Assembly: GCA_006352455.1 (NCBI GenBank) | Contig: VANL01000088.1 | Span: 1 to 64,000, forward strand | Direction: 5' to 3' | DNA: 64,000 nucleotides | Source of the DNA: Brachionus sp. 'Tiscar' | Taxonomy: Eukaryota > Rotifera > Eurotatoria > Ploima > Brachionidae | Shown: positions 1 through 12,008 of the stretch, piece after piece | Layout: each line of letters begins with the position of its first letter | Position numbering within the stretch: position 1 is the first letter of the stretch | Translations under genes and position numbers: made by a program | The notes under the pieces: generated by a model | Told to the model about the DNA's origin: nothing | The model's input: only the letters and a program-made list of their open reading frames with translations | Databases searched by the model: none

Positions 1-230
1 GCCATTGATTTGAATGGAGAGGAAATCGGGGCTTATACATCATTCGCTGTAACGCGATATTCGTAATAAAGCGAATCGTTATAGCGCGAGTGCACTGTAC
101 ATGGAGGTCAACAATCACGAAAGAGCTCATCGAAATGGGTATGACATGGGAAGAAGCAAGGGTAAAGGCAAAAGATCGACTTGATTGGAAATCAAAAGTA
201 ATGACCCTATGCTCCACAAGGAGTGAATAA
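1..230 (+). pseudogene. 3' end of a non-LTR retrotransposon ORF (relic)
   Basis: Bases 102-230 read without a stop as the typical C-terminus of a LINE reverse-transcriptase ORF: WRSTITKELIEMG, then MTWEEA, then KDRLDW, then a short Cys/Arg tail before a TAA at 228-230. Non-LTR elements usually end with a W-R-x-T-x-x-x-E-L segment, a TW-x-x-A motif and a DR-x-x-W motif. The same reading frame upstream of base 102 meets a TGA near base 6, so the copy is broken, and the window edge cuts it. A close relative with a stop in place of the W lies at 23490-23680. Family similarity was judged by eye; the clade is not assigned. Confidence 0.75.
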
Positions 231-3200
231 GGAAAAAAAAAAGATTCGAAATCTCTTTTGTACTTATTTATCAGTATAGCAAGTAATGGGACCGAGAAGC
301 TTTGAGTTTTGAGAATGTTTTCGATATTTGTCAAAATGTATTTGATTAGATAATTGAAAAGTTTGTTTTTTTCACCATTTTTACTAAATTAGAGAAGTTT
401 TGACTTAATATTTGACATTTTCTATTAATTTGAAATTTTTTATTGATTTTGTGAGAAAAAAAAAACGAAATAGCTTTTGTTCAATGAAAACATGATTCAA
501 TCACTGAATTTGAAATCGTTTTTTTTTTAAATTTGTGGCGAGGATTAATAACACCCACTTATTTATAAACAAAAAAACTTATAAAAGCTTTAAAAAATAA
601 AAAAAAAAAGTTTTATATGCTAACTAAAATTTATTATATTAATTATTATTAAAGTTTATGGTGATTCTTCTATATTTATAAATAAAATTTTTAATTGCAT
701 TCAGTTGAGTGACTTTGATTTTTAATTAGTTTATTATGACGCTTCAATTAATTTTTACAATTCAAATCATGTTTTTTTTTATAAATAACATTTTGGGAAA
801 ATTCTTGACAAAATTGACTTCAGTTTTTTAAGTTGGAGATTTTTTGAAAAATTAATTATCGAAAATTTATACGGGATTCATCAAAAAAAATTTTATTTGT
901 AGAAAAAAATCTTTTATTTTTTTTAAATTAATAAATAAGATTCTAATTATTTAGCAAGCAAATAAAGTAAATTAAATTTTTGCCAAAATTTTTTACTTAA
1001 TTTAAATAAAATCTGTAAATTCAATAAAATTATAAACTCGCGACTGTTTTTTCAATTTAAAGTTACATTAGATGTAAATAGAGCTTTTTTTCTGAAAATT
1101 ATAAAGCTTATAGTGGGTATTAATTGAAATGGAAATAAATTTTTTGCTTGATTAAAATTTGATAATTAAAGATCTTGCATCTAAGAATTGGTAGTTTTTC
1201 ATACCTAACAGCAAGCCTTTTTTTCTGAAAAACTGAACGGCTCACTCTAATTAAATTGAGCTATTTGCGTTACCTAATCAATCGACACCCAGAAAAAATA
1301 TAAGTTTGCATTCGTTGATGTAACTAGATGCAGCTAGCTACCAATTTGCTCTTGTTTGTTCTAATCGTTAAGTTTGTTAAAAAATTTCTTGAACAAAATC
1401 ATTATTTTCCCAGTAAGTGATAAATAATTCATGACCGCAAAAGCATTAACTCACTATCGAGCTCATTTTTCAATCATTTTGTTTTTAAAATTACATTTAT
1501 ACTACATATATAAAAACTAAGCTCAATCTCAAATTTAGGCAATCGATTTTAAGACTTTTGAAATTATAAGTTGGATATTGTGTCGATTTAAAAATGAACC
1601 AATTTTAGTTTCGGGAGTTAACATTTGTGCTTATTTCAAAAAGCTAAATTTTTTTTGTTTTATTTGATAGAAACTTAGTTAATTGATATATCTCAATTTT
1701 CATTAGCGCATTTCTAAAAATTATATAGTCATCTACTCATTTTAAACATTCCCTAGATGACTTATATTTAAAGAAAGATTAGTTTAAAAAATTTACATCT
1801 ATTCAAGTGATGTATTTAAAAAAGAAAAAAAATATATTTAGGCTTAAGTTTTGCCTATAGGAGCAATGTAGTGTAAAATTTCTCAAGCTAAAAATCTTAA
1901 TCCTTGGTAAATAAATATTTCAATAAAATTTTCTGATACATATTAAATTTAAATTCTAAAATTCATCTTATAAATCCTAGATGCTTAATTAGTGTTTTTA
2001 AACCGATAAAACAATTTTTTTCAAGCTAATTCCCAGTTATATATTTAAATGTCTATAAAAGCATTCTTATTAAATACGACTTAAATAGTTATTTTTTTAT
2101 TCATTTGTTTAATACTTAATGTTAGATTTTAAAGATTTATTTGATATTTTTGATCAATTAAATTTAGTTGTACTGTTGATCTGGAATTAGTCTAGAAAAT
2201 TATGATTATTACTTAACATTTAAAAAAAATAATAAACTTTTTTCTTAGCATATAAAAGGTCTTATTTTTTTTTGTTAAAATAGAATTTCATAAAAGGATT
2301 CTCAATTGATTAGAAAAAATTAAAAAATGAAATAAATTCAAAGAGCCAAAAAATACAACTAAATTAATTCAAAAATTGATCTTGAAGAATTAAGAGAAGT
2401 AATATTTTATTATTCAATTGTAATCAGAATTCTGCTTGTTTGTGAATGGCTCTGATTAAATCCTCTTAAGTAAAAATTAAGTTCTAAAAAGTCTCGGAAG
2501 TTTTCGCATGAGATCGGAAAGACAAATGCTTGTAATTGCTTCAAGTTGTTTGACAAAATCTTTTTTTTCATGGATTTGTGTTACACAGGCGTTTGAGGAC
2601 AGAACAATAGTTTAAAAAAGGATCCAATTTTGGATAAGGCTAAACAAGAGAGCACTCAAAACCCAATTACCTAATGATCGATTTTGATTTGGTGCATAAT
2701 TAGTCACCAAAATTAGACAATGTATCATTAAGAAAATTAGGGAACTGAAAAAGTTTCAACAATTCAATGGAATTTAACTCTATTTTTTCTTTTATTGAAT
2801 AAAGAAAGATCTTTTTAATATATTTTCATTCTTGTAAAAAGGAAAAGAAAAGAAAAAGCTCTTGAAATCGATAACACTTTTGAAACCGTTCTTGTGTTGA
2901 CTTTTATGCCATTGTAACAAATTTAATTCTAAAAATTCATTGCTGGTTGTCGAACTAAATTTTTTTTTCTCCAAATAATTATAATTAAAATGATAAATAA
3001 ATAATTATTTGAGAAATGAGACTGAAAATGAAATTAATAAAAGCAACTTAGCTTTTACAATTCAGTTTTAAGATTTTTTTTTATTAAGATAATTAAAGAA
3101 AAATTAATCAACCAATTTAAATCAGGGTAAGTACTGAGCTCTTATGAATGGTTTTAATCAATATTTCGAACAATGTAACAAGTGTTCAGAATTCAAAAAA

Positions 3201-3641
3201 ATTCATGATATTTTTTTTTAATTTCATAATATTTTTTTTAATTATTTTAAATTATTTCCTATTAAAAACAGAAACATAGGATTTTATTTAAGATAATAAT
3301 TGAAATAAATAATTTTTGCTTATTTGTATAATCTGTTTTGTGTAATCTTGATAGATTTTAATTTCTAAATTCATAAATTCTTTAATTAAGTCGAATGCTT
3401 TTCACTTCTCTGGTTAACTAAATGAAACAAATTAAAGACAACTATTAGAAGAGTCTAGAATTAAAAAAAAGCTTTAGTTTAAATTATTCAATAATTTGCT
3501 TGGTTAAATTTTAATAATTTTATTAATGTAGCAATTTTTTTTTCAATTATTAAACAATTTAACAATCGAAGCTTAATTTTAATTTCTATAATATCCAAAT
3601 CGCATAAAAACATCTAGTTTCTTTTTAATTATTATTGCCAG
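231..3641. other. AT-rich non-coding stretch upstream of acetylcholinesterase
   Basis: I see no convincing gene here. The sequence is A/T homopolymer-rich with stops in all frames. A near-perfect splice donor (CAGG then GTAAGTAC) sits at 3123-3134, so a 5' UTR exon of the downstream acetylcholinesterase gene may end at 3126. A slightly less AT-rich patch at 2440-2600 is open on the minus strand in two frames for about 50 codons, but I recognise nothing in it. Confidence 0.4.
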
Positions 3642-3781
3642 GTCTTTTTGCATTGATTGATGAAAGGCCGTATGCTTTTGTTCAAATGAAAAATCCATTT
3701 GAAGATCAGTTTGTGAATATTTTTTATAAAAAAATTTTCAAAGTATACTTGCAGTTAAATTATCAAATGTTAAAAAACTAA
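3642..3781 (+). other. Exon-like open stretch of about 45 codons, unassigned
   Basis: A TTGCCAG acceptor at 3635-3641 is followed by an open frame beginning LFALIDERPYAFVQMKNPFE and ending at a TAA at 3779-3781. The first 25 codons have a protein-like composition unlike the surrounding A/T-rich noise. It could be the last exon of a gene whose other exons I cannot see, or a uORF inside a spliced 5' leader of the acetylcholinesterase gene, with the strong donor at 3127 as partner. I do not recognise the peptide. Confidence 0.25.
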
Positions 3782-3949
3782 AACGAATTAAAAAGTTTAA
3801 ACAGTGCTCGATATAATAATAGTATTAAAAAATTTAAATTTATAGAAAATTTTTATTTTAGATATTTAGAATTTTGTTTTATTTAGAATATACATTTTGT
3901 GGACACAAAATATATTTGAATAGAAATGAAAAGAATTAAATGAACTATA

Positions 3950-6156
3950 ATGAACAATAATATATTGTTATTTTTTCTTTTATTGAACAATTATTGCTTT
4001 AATCGTCAAATATCGGAGTCCGACTGGAAATCGGAAAGTCAAAATGAAATAGAATTTAGTGTAAATAGTAAAAATAATGATAAATTAGAAAATGAGGATC
4101 GCATATCAGCACACAAGCATCATAATTCGAATCGTGCCTATCATTCAGACAAATTTTTCGATGAAGACTTGCTTGTGGATACTCAAAACGGAAAGATACA
4201 AGGTAGATCATTCAATTTAGATCATAATTCGGCGAAAAGCGGTAGAAGCCGACATTTTCCTTATGGTAAACAGCAATTTCGCATCAATTCTTGGCTTGGA
4301 ATACCATATGCCGAAAAGCCTATCGGTGATCTTAGATTTAAAAGACCGGTTGCGGTAAAAAATTGGAATCATGTTTTAGATGCCACAGAACTTCCGAATA
4401 GTTGCTACCAATTGCACGACACAGTAATAACCGGTTTCGATGGAGTAGAAATGTGGAACCCGAACACAAATGTGAGCGAAGATTGTCTCTATTTGAACAT
4501 TTGGACTCCACATCCAAAGCCGAAAAATTCGGCCGTAATGGTCTGGATTTACGGTGGTGGTTTTACATCCGGAACTGCTACACTCAAGATTTACGATCCA
4601 AAAATAATGGTTGCCGAAACTCAAACTATTGTAGTAAGCATTCAATACAGATTGTCAATATTTGGATTTTTGTATATGGATCATGAAAAAGCACCTGGAA
4701 ACCAAGGCCTTTTGGATCAATATTTGGCTCTTAAATGGATTCAAAACAATATTCAATATTTTGGTGGAGATAGTGAAAAAATAACTTTATTTGGTGAAAG
4801 TGCTGGCTCAGTTAGTGTCAGTTTTCATTTGTTGTCTCCTCTATCATCTAATTTGTTTCATAATGCAATAATGGAAAGCGGAACAGCTTTGGCCGATTGG
4901 GCTCTTCTCAACCATGAAGATGCTATAAAGCGAAGCACTGGCATACTCAAAAAGATTGGATGCAAGGGAAATACATCTGAAATGATCGAATGTGCCAAAA
5001 AAGTAAATGCTCAAACAGCACTAGAAAAATCTGATGAATATTTTTATTCACGAGCCACTCATGGTGTTGCTCAGTTTATTTTCGTCCCAGTGGTGGACAA
5101 ATATTTTTTGGAAGAAGAGCCCATTAGTTTGCTTAATAGAGGAAAGTTCAAAAAATGTCCCATTTTGCTTGGAGCCAACAAGGACGAAGGAAATTGGCTA
5201 TTTGTCTATGCTTTTCCGGAGTACCGAAATTTGACCAGTAGACCTGCCATTGACTATGGAACATTTAAGGATTTTATGACCAGTTTGTTTTATTTTTATC
5301 CTCAATATCCTGAAATAAGTTCTTTAGCTATTCAAAATGCAATACTTTATAAATACACAAATTGGAACAATGTTCATAATGAGGGAAAAAATTTTGAAAA
5401 TTTGGATGATGCTGCTGGTGATTTTCATTTTTTGTGTCCTACAGTGGATTTTGCCAACATTTATGCAATTAGTCAACAAGATGTTTATTTCTACTATTAT
5501 ACACATCGAAGCTCTAATCATTATTGGCCCGATTGGTTAGGAGTAATGCATGGCGATGAGATTTCGTTTGTTTTTGGCGAACCACTCAATCCAGACAAAA
5601 ATTACACATACGATGAAAAAGTATTGACTAGAAAAATGCTTAAATACTGGTCTAATTTTGCCAAATACTCCAATCCAAATGGTCCTGTTAGTAGAACACA
5701 GAGAGACTTAGCCCTACAGCAAAATTTGACTATTCAAATTTCGGCTCATAAGGCAAGAAGCTTGGTGCCTGTTCTCACTGAAACTCTTTTACAACCGATT
5801 GAACATTGGCCAAAGTACCAAGTTGAATTTAACTCTAAAAACGACAATCAAAGGGCTTATTTAACTCTAAATTCGAAAAAAATTGACGTCAGCTACAATT
5901 TAAGAGCGGAATATTGCGCATTTTGGGGGTCATTTTTGCCAAAATTAATTCTTGGTGAAGGTAATTTTTAAATTTGGAAAGATTAAATTTGCTTTCAATT
6001 ATTTTTGTTTAAAAAGCCCGTTGTAATTGTGGTGCTTGTTTGTACAATTATGAAAAATATAAAGAGCTAAATTCAAATACAGGAACTAAATTCAAATTGC
6101 CTAACAAAATTACTGCATTGATAATTTTATTCGTTTTTCGAGTGATTTTAGCTTGA
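3950..6156 (+). CDS. Acetylcholinesterase-like, probably GPI-anchored or membrane-bound
   Basis: Secreted serine hydrolase of the cholinesterase family; expected role is acetylcholine hydrolysis at cholinergic synapses. Exons 3950-5960 and 6083-6156 give 694 residues. A signal peptide covers about residues 1-18; residues 20-110 are longer and more polar than in vertebrate enzymes. The triad is S284 (in GESAG), E413 (in NKDEG) and H534 (in GVMHG). The oxyanion glycines are 202-204 and the C152-C179 pair forms the omega loop. Choline-site W169 (Torpedo W84) and D157 (Torpedo D72) are present, which favours cholinesterase over general carboxylesterase. Gorge changes: Y121 is T206, F288 is A374, F330 is W416, F331 is L417. 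The C-terminus FLPKLIL is followed at 5961 by a GTAATT donor; the next exon adds a hydrophobic tail ITALIILFVFRVILA. Without splicing the protein would end at 673 residues (stop at 5971). Confidence 0.9.
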
Positions 6157-6630
6157 TTTTAATTTTAAAAAGTTTAAAATAATTTTGATCATATAACATA
6201 TTTGAATTTTTTTTTTCAAACAAATGCATATCAATTTTTATTTTTATTATTATATGATAATTTTTAATCATTAAATTTCAAATTAAACAAAAAAGGTAGT
6301 AGGATCATTCAAAGTTTAATATCGAAAATATTTAATTTTACTCAAAGAAATTCATTAAATAAATATAGAACTAGAAAATTTTTAGAATAAATTAAAAAAA
6401 AATCCTAGTGAATAATAAGTGAACAATTATATTTATCTATAAAGCTTATTATGAATATTTAGATAAAAATAATAAAATAAACAAATAATTGAATAAAAAT
6501 TTAAAATTTAATTGTCTCAATTTTTTGAAATTTTTTTTAGCTTGATTTTAATTTTAAGATATTCTAAAATAATTTTAAATTAAACAAATGTATATCAATT
6601 ACATTTTTTATTATTATATGATTCAAATAT

Positions 6631-7133
6631 ATTTAATTTACTGGAGTGAAGTTTCGACTTGAGTTAGTTACGAAATTAACTCAAGACAAAAATTTTTTAA
6701 TTCAATACTTTTCAATAGCTAACTCAAGGTGGATTTTTTTTCTGACTTGAGTAAATAAAACTTTAAAAAAATAAGTTGTTTTATATTTTATAGATATGAA
6801 ACTTTGATTAGTGGCATTGTCAACGATCAAAGTTTTTAAAATTTCGTAGATGTTGGCCATAAGTATGATGTATATTTTAGGACCCGACATTTTATTAATT
6901 CAATCTTTATGAGGCTTTAAATCTTTAAGGGTATTTTAAGTAAAGAAGATATGAAATTTATTTAAAGTTTATTTTTTTTATTAACAACTTATTTTTTTAA
7001 AGTTTTAAAAAAATTCACCTGAGTTAGCTATTGAAAAGTATTGAATTAAAAAATTTTTGTCTAGAGTTAATTTCGTAACTAACTAAAGTTTTTTAACAAC
7101 TTAAGTCGAAAATTCACTCCATTATTTAATTTA
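6631..7133. mobile_element. Long-TIR MITE with a flanking 10-bp direct repeat
   Basis: The ends are inverted copies: GGAGTGAA at 6643 matches TTCACTCC ending at 7120, and the complementarity continues inward through TAGTTACGAAATTAACTC, AAAAATTTTTTAATTCAATA and TTTCAATAGCTAACTCA. A further perfect 24-bp inverted block lies at about 6758-6783 and 6983-7008. The exact 10-mer ATTTAATTTA occurs at 6631-6640 and 7124-7133, directly outside the element, and looks like a target-site duplication, although it is low complexity. No coding sequence lies inside, so it is a non-autonomous element. It sits between acetylcholinesterase and the next gene. Confidence 0.75.
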
Positions 7134-7461
7134 GCTCTAAATAAAAGAAAATTTAAGATTTACTTATCTAAATATACCGGCTTTGAAAAAGAAAATTAGA
7201 TCAACTTAAGAATATCGTATTAATCTATATCGCAAATATTAAATTTAAAATTAATTTGACAATTTTATCATTACCACTGAAAAGTTGAAGTCAAATTTTA
7301 TGATATTGAATTTCATGCTTTTTAAAAATATTAAAATTATTTAAGTTTATTTAGGATTGTAAAATTTGAATTAATTAAAATTTTAATAATAAATTAAATT
7401 ATAAATAAAAAAATATATATACTAAAATTTCAAAATCAAAAATTAATATTTCACTACTAAA

Positions 7462-8286
7462 TTAAACATTAATTGATTTTTTTTTGTATCGTTCATTTTT
7501 ATGATCAAATATTTTACTATTTGAAAATTTGCTATCAATATAAGAGCGATATTTACATTTTGTACATTCTTTTGGTTTCAACTGATAATAGCTGAGTTCA
7601 CAATCAATTGAAAATTCATATCCAGAATGATCATTTAGAATGTTAATATTAAATGTAGCTCTGATGTCAACAATTTGATTGAAACCATATTTTGCATACA
7701 CAACTTTGTTTAATTTAGGACTGTTGGTTGATTTTCTCAAGCCCAATACTCTAAAACTTCTATAAAGATGTCTGTTCGAAGATTTATTGCATTGATTAAT
7801 ACTGGCATTTATTGCCATACTTATTTTTTTCGCATTTTGATTATGAATTTTGACCATTTGATTCAAATAATAAGAGACAAATTCTTCATCTAAAAGATTT
7901 TCGTCTACTGAATCATCTACTTTAGAATTTATTGTACGAAAACTTGTTGAATAGCGCTGATTGGGGCTAAGTGAATAGGCATTCCACCAAAAATCCGATG
8001 CTTCTAAGAGTTTCAAATAACAGGCAAGAGCAGAATTATTGAAACTCTTTATGAAAAACTGGTGGTTTGCATTGGAATCTGCATTAATGATTGGTATGGT
8101 TATTTTTAATTTTTTTCCTGATATTTTTCTTTTTGACAGTATCAAACGATTTGTTCTTGATAAATCGTTCAACATTTTAAGGGCATCTGCTTCATTTTCT
8201 CCATAATTTTGACCCGAATAAACAAAAATCTTGTCCACGCATGTTTGGTTGCCTAAATAGTTGCGATTTTCTTTAAATCTATCCAT
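7462..8286 (-). CDS. Unrecognised protein of 274 residues, single exon
   Basis: An uninterrupted minus-strand frame with an ATG at 8286 (MDRFKENRNYLG) and stop at 7462. The composition is protein-like, with W, C, H and P spread through it, in contrast to the surrounding A/T-rich sequence, so I believe it is expressed. I do not recognise the family. No signal peptide or membrane span is visible. Near the C-terminus there is a small Cys group, CELSYYQLKPKECTKCKYR, which could bind a metal but is not a known pattern. The last 25 residues are very basic and Asn/Ser/Lys-rich. It converges with the acetylcholinesterase gene, with a MITE between them. It could also be the large exon of a longer gene. 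Confidence 0.5.
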   Translation of the reverse strand: MDRFKENRNYLGNQTCVDKIFVYSGQNYGENEADALKMLNDLSRTNRLILSKRKISGKKLKITIPIINADSNANHQFFIKSFNNSALACYLKLLEASDFWWNAYSLSPNQRYSTSFRTINSKVDDSVDENLLDEEFVSYYLNQMVKIHNQNAKKISMAINASINQCNKSSNRHLYRSFRVLGLRKSTNSPKLNKVVYAKYGFNQIVDIRATFNINILNDHSGYEFSIDCELSYYQLKPKECTKCKYRSYIDSKFSNSKIFDHKNERYKKKSINV

Positions 8287-10551
8287 AAAAATCACCTTTT
8301 ATTATTAAAATTAAAATTAAATTGAATTTTTATTTGAAATTTTTTTACCATTGATTCTGAAGTCAGTTTTAAGCCTTTTTAATTCGCACTTGTATTTGAA
8401 AAGTGAATTATAGCAATTTAAATTTGAAAGAGAACTTAAAAAATTAAAGAAAAATAGTTTTAAAAGCTTAAAATTTTGGGTAAATTAGAATAATTCTAAA
8501 AGTTTAAGAACGATTTTTTCGAAAATGATTATTAAGAAGAAAATTTGCTTGAGAATTAAAAAAATGACTAGGTTGCACTCATATGGTTAAAGCATGTCTT
8601 ATAATTAATTAAAATAGCATTCAAAATAGATAATTTTTTGCTTGAGAAGTGCTAAATGGAAAAATATTGAATTTTTTGACCCCTAAAACTAGAATAATTC
8701 ACATTTTAAAATAGTGTATAATTTTTTAGATTAAAAAATAAGGAAAACTCGAAAAACACTTAAGCTCTTTTGATCTTAAAATTCAATACGTAAACAAATA
8801 ATAAATTTAGTAAAGTTTTTTTTTATTCCCCAAACTTAAATTAATACCTACTTTAAGAATTATTTAAACAAAAGAAGCTTTTAACAAAAAAAATAACCAT
8901 CATGAAAAAAAAATTTTGTAAAGGCAACTTCTTGAATACAATATCACAGCATTCGTAATTATTTTGACTCTTAAGTTTTAAAGAAAAAATTCAAAAACAA
9001 CAAAAAAAAGCTTAAATTAAAAAGACCATGAAATCTAAATTAATACTCTCTTGTAAAATCCTAATTTTCAAATACTTCAAATTAAATTCATTAAAAAAAA
9101 ACATTGTCTTGAATTTAGACCAAAATAAAGGCAAAATAAATTGCTAAAATCAACCTAGATAAAAATTTAATTTCTGAATAGAATATTTTTCATTATTAAT
9201 ATCTAATTCTTAATTAGTTTTCCATAAAAATTTTTAATTTTTAAATTTAAATTTTTTTATCTTCTTACTAGAATTTTGTATTAAAGCCAAAATTCTAATA
9301 TAAAATGTTTTACTAGATTTAATTTAAACTAGAAAAATTATATGGTTTTCTAATTTAAATAAAAAAAACAAGTATTACGTTTGAAAGTCTTCAAATATTT
9401 AGAGAACTTGAATTTCAAATGACAATATTTACAAATGGTAGCAATGTTAGGCAATAGAATAATTAATACAAAACTTTCTTCAAGCTTATTAGAATTCTAT
9501 TTTAATTTGCAAAAAAAAACAAACCCCAAAAAAATATATTTGATTATGAAAAACTCGCAGCTTTTCGATACCCATTTGTTTACTAAAATTAGATCACAAA
9601 TTGAAATATTAAAAAGTCGAGTTAATTAGAAAAAAAAATAACGAAATAAATTCAATTTGCGACCTTACATTTTAATTGAGAAATTTTAAGTATTTTTTGA
9701 TAGGGCATTCATTTAAAATTTAAACAAAAATATAATAAATAAATCTATTTTCTCAAGAATTTATAATATTTAACTAGAAAAAAAGAAATTATATTTAACT
9801 TTAGAAAAAAAAAGTGCTTTGAACGGACATTGCACAATAAATCAAAATTTAGATAGATTTTTTTTCTACTGAGCCGAGAATTCATTTAATTGAAGCTATA
9901 TTGGACATGGCTAGCAAAAACTAATTTCAAATTTGAAATGAAGAGAAAAAATAAAGTCTTTTTGAAACATTTAATTAAATAAAAATTTAAAATATAAGAC
10001 TAATTTTTTTCCATTTGATTTTTGATTTTTTGAAAAAAAAGCATCTTTAACTAAAAACTAACAAGCAGACTGTTGAAAAATTGCATTCTACTAAATATAT
10101 ACTAAATACGATAATCGTTGAATAAATCTCATTCAAAGTGTTTATAGTTACAATAGACTAGTATTCACAAAGCATGAAGCTTTAAGATACTAGTCGAATA
10201 CTTGGCACATAATTTGATATGCACGACCTTCACGGCATGTTATTTTTTGATGTATACTAACCTTCAATTTGATTGTACAATATTAAAACTAGAAATTTTC
10301 TGTATATTGTAGCTTTAAAAATGAATATTTTCACCAAAATTTAGAACACTGCATGTGTCATCTATGACCCGGTTTACCAACTTAAGTCATAGAAATAAAT
10401 TCTTTAAAGGCGTGAGCAAAAATATTCAAATGGAATTTATAGACTAAAACAGTTTTAAATTTATTTTTGACTAGATTAAAGTTTGAAAAAAAATTTTAGA
10501 TTAAAAACGAATGGTGTTATTTTCAACAAAAAACAAAATTAAAGTTTGATA
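8287..10551. other. AT-rich intergenic stretch
   Basis: No gene recognised. Short open frames, for example at 9435-9629, are A/T-driven and look like noise. A less AT-rich block at about 10100-10390 (containing TATGCACGACCTTCACGG and ATGACCCGGTTTACC) may be promoter or 5' leader of the KANSL1-like gene that starts at 10552, but no exon could be assigned in it. Confidence 0.35.
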
Positions 10552-12008
10552 ATGATCACTTCATTGGATTACACAGACAACAGTCTAGATGAAAATATGG
10601 ACTTTGACGTCCAGTCTAGCTCCCATATGGAAAAATTTTCACTGCTCAACCCTAGTTCATTGACAACGCCACCTCCGGAAATAGCCAGCTCGCCGGACTC
10701 TTTCACTGTGTACGAGTCTAGCGAAAAATCAACGACAGAATCCAGTCCTAAACCCGCACAAAATCTAAAAAGACCCAGAATTAACCTAACTCTCAGTAAT
10801 CAAAAGCTACTTCGCACTCATCTAGTGCTCAGAGATAAATTAGATAAAACTTACAAGCGATTTAAAAAAATTAATGACAATTTTCAACAAAGACAAATTG
10901 CCGAAGAAAAATGTATTTGTGATCAAAAAGAAAATCAAATTTGTATATTTTGTAAAACAGTCAATGCAAGTTGTAGTAATTCATGGACACCAAATAAAGC
11001 TGGACACGTGAATCAACTTGAATCAACTGCCATGTACATAAATAGAACTCAAGCAGAGTGTCAAAATCTATTCAGCTCTAATGAAGACATTGACATTAAA
11101 AACATGATTAATATTCTACTTGAGTGCATAAATAAAAATAGCGTTAAAGAAGTCCTAGAGCCCTATTTCTACAGTAATGGGTAGATTTAGCATTTTTAAA
11201 AAATGAAAAATTACTTGGATTATATTTTAAGTTTATTTTAGATCAATGCTTAAAGGAATAGAGATTAATCGAGCCGAACTAGATGATTTAGAACATGACT
11301 TTTTTCTAAATGGAAAAAAAAATAAATCTAAAAAATTAATCTGTAAGATGATGAATTTAAAAATGATGATTTTTATAAAATAAAAATTAAAAAAAATTAG
11401 GCAACAAAGAATTACATAAACGAGGACGAAGTTCATTTAGCCGCAATAATCGCAGATTGTCGCAATTGTCTGAAAGCTCATCGTCGAGTGGATTCAAAGG
11501 AACTAGATCGAGAAGTGCACGCTCGAACAGCACCAGTTCAACCAGATCTTCGAATAATTCAATAAATGAAGTGAGCTCATCCGCCTTTCATTCGGACAAA
11601 TTTGACATCAACAATATATTTATTCCAAATGATATTATGTCTTCTCAGAGGATAACTCCTCTAAAGAATCATAAAATAACAACGCCCAAATGGAGAGAGT
11701 TGATTTTGGAATCCATAGACTGTTTAGAAATAAATGAAGAAGTTTTAACTGAGGAAGAGTTTGTCAAGAAACATGAAATTCCTGAACTAAAAGAAAAATT
11801 AAATTTTACAAATAAAAAAAAATTGACACTGTTTTTGAATGTAGATAATTTAGATGAGATTAAATCAATTTTGAACAAGATGAGTCCGTGTCAAGCTGTG
11901 TATTCGCCTAGTATCAAGTCAACAACTGAATGGCCTGAGCGACATTTTCCACTAAGCGATGCAGAGTATAACGATATGCTCAAGATGGATTATTTTGAAT
12001 TTAAATGA
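10552..12008 (+). CDS. KANSL1/NSL1-like protein with PEHE domain (copy A)
   Basis: Three exons, 10552-11180, 11242-11342 and 11401-12008, keep frame and give 445 residues; donors are GG|GTAGAT and CT|GTAAGA. The C-terminal exon holds a PEHE domain: FDINNIFIP (about 311-319), then KITTPKWRELIL, and the closing block TEWPERHFPL (about 419-428). In KANSL1 and MSL1 this domain recruits and activates the histone acetyltransferase MOF/KAT8, so the expected place is a nuclear NSL complex acetylating histone H4. The N-terminal half is Ser/Pro-rich, has a TTPPPEI motif and a Cys pair cluster, CIC-x7-CIFC (121-134). Exon 3 opens with a basic Ser/Arg-rich stretch. It is about half the length of vertebrate KANSL1. 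A diverged second copy follows 3.3 kb downstream on the same strand. Confidence 0.85.

Noticed and set aside
10140..10200. Possible palindrome around GACTAGTATT and ATACTAGTC
   Set aside because: Only about 9 bp of imperfect stem with a 20-bp loop; not above expectation.
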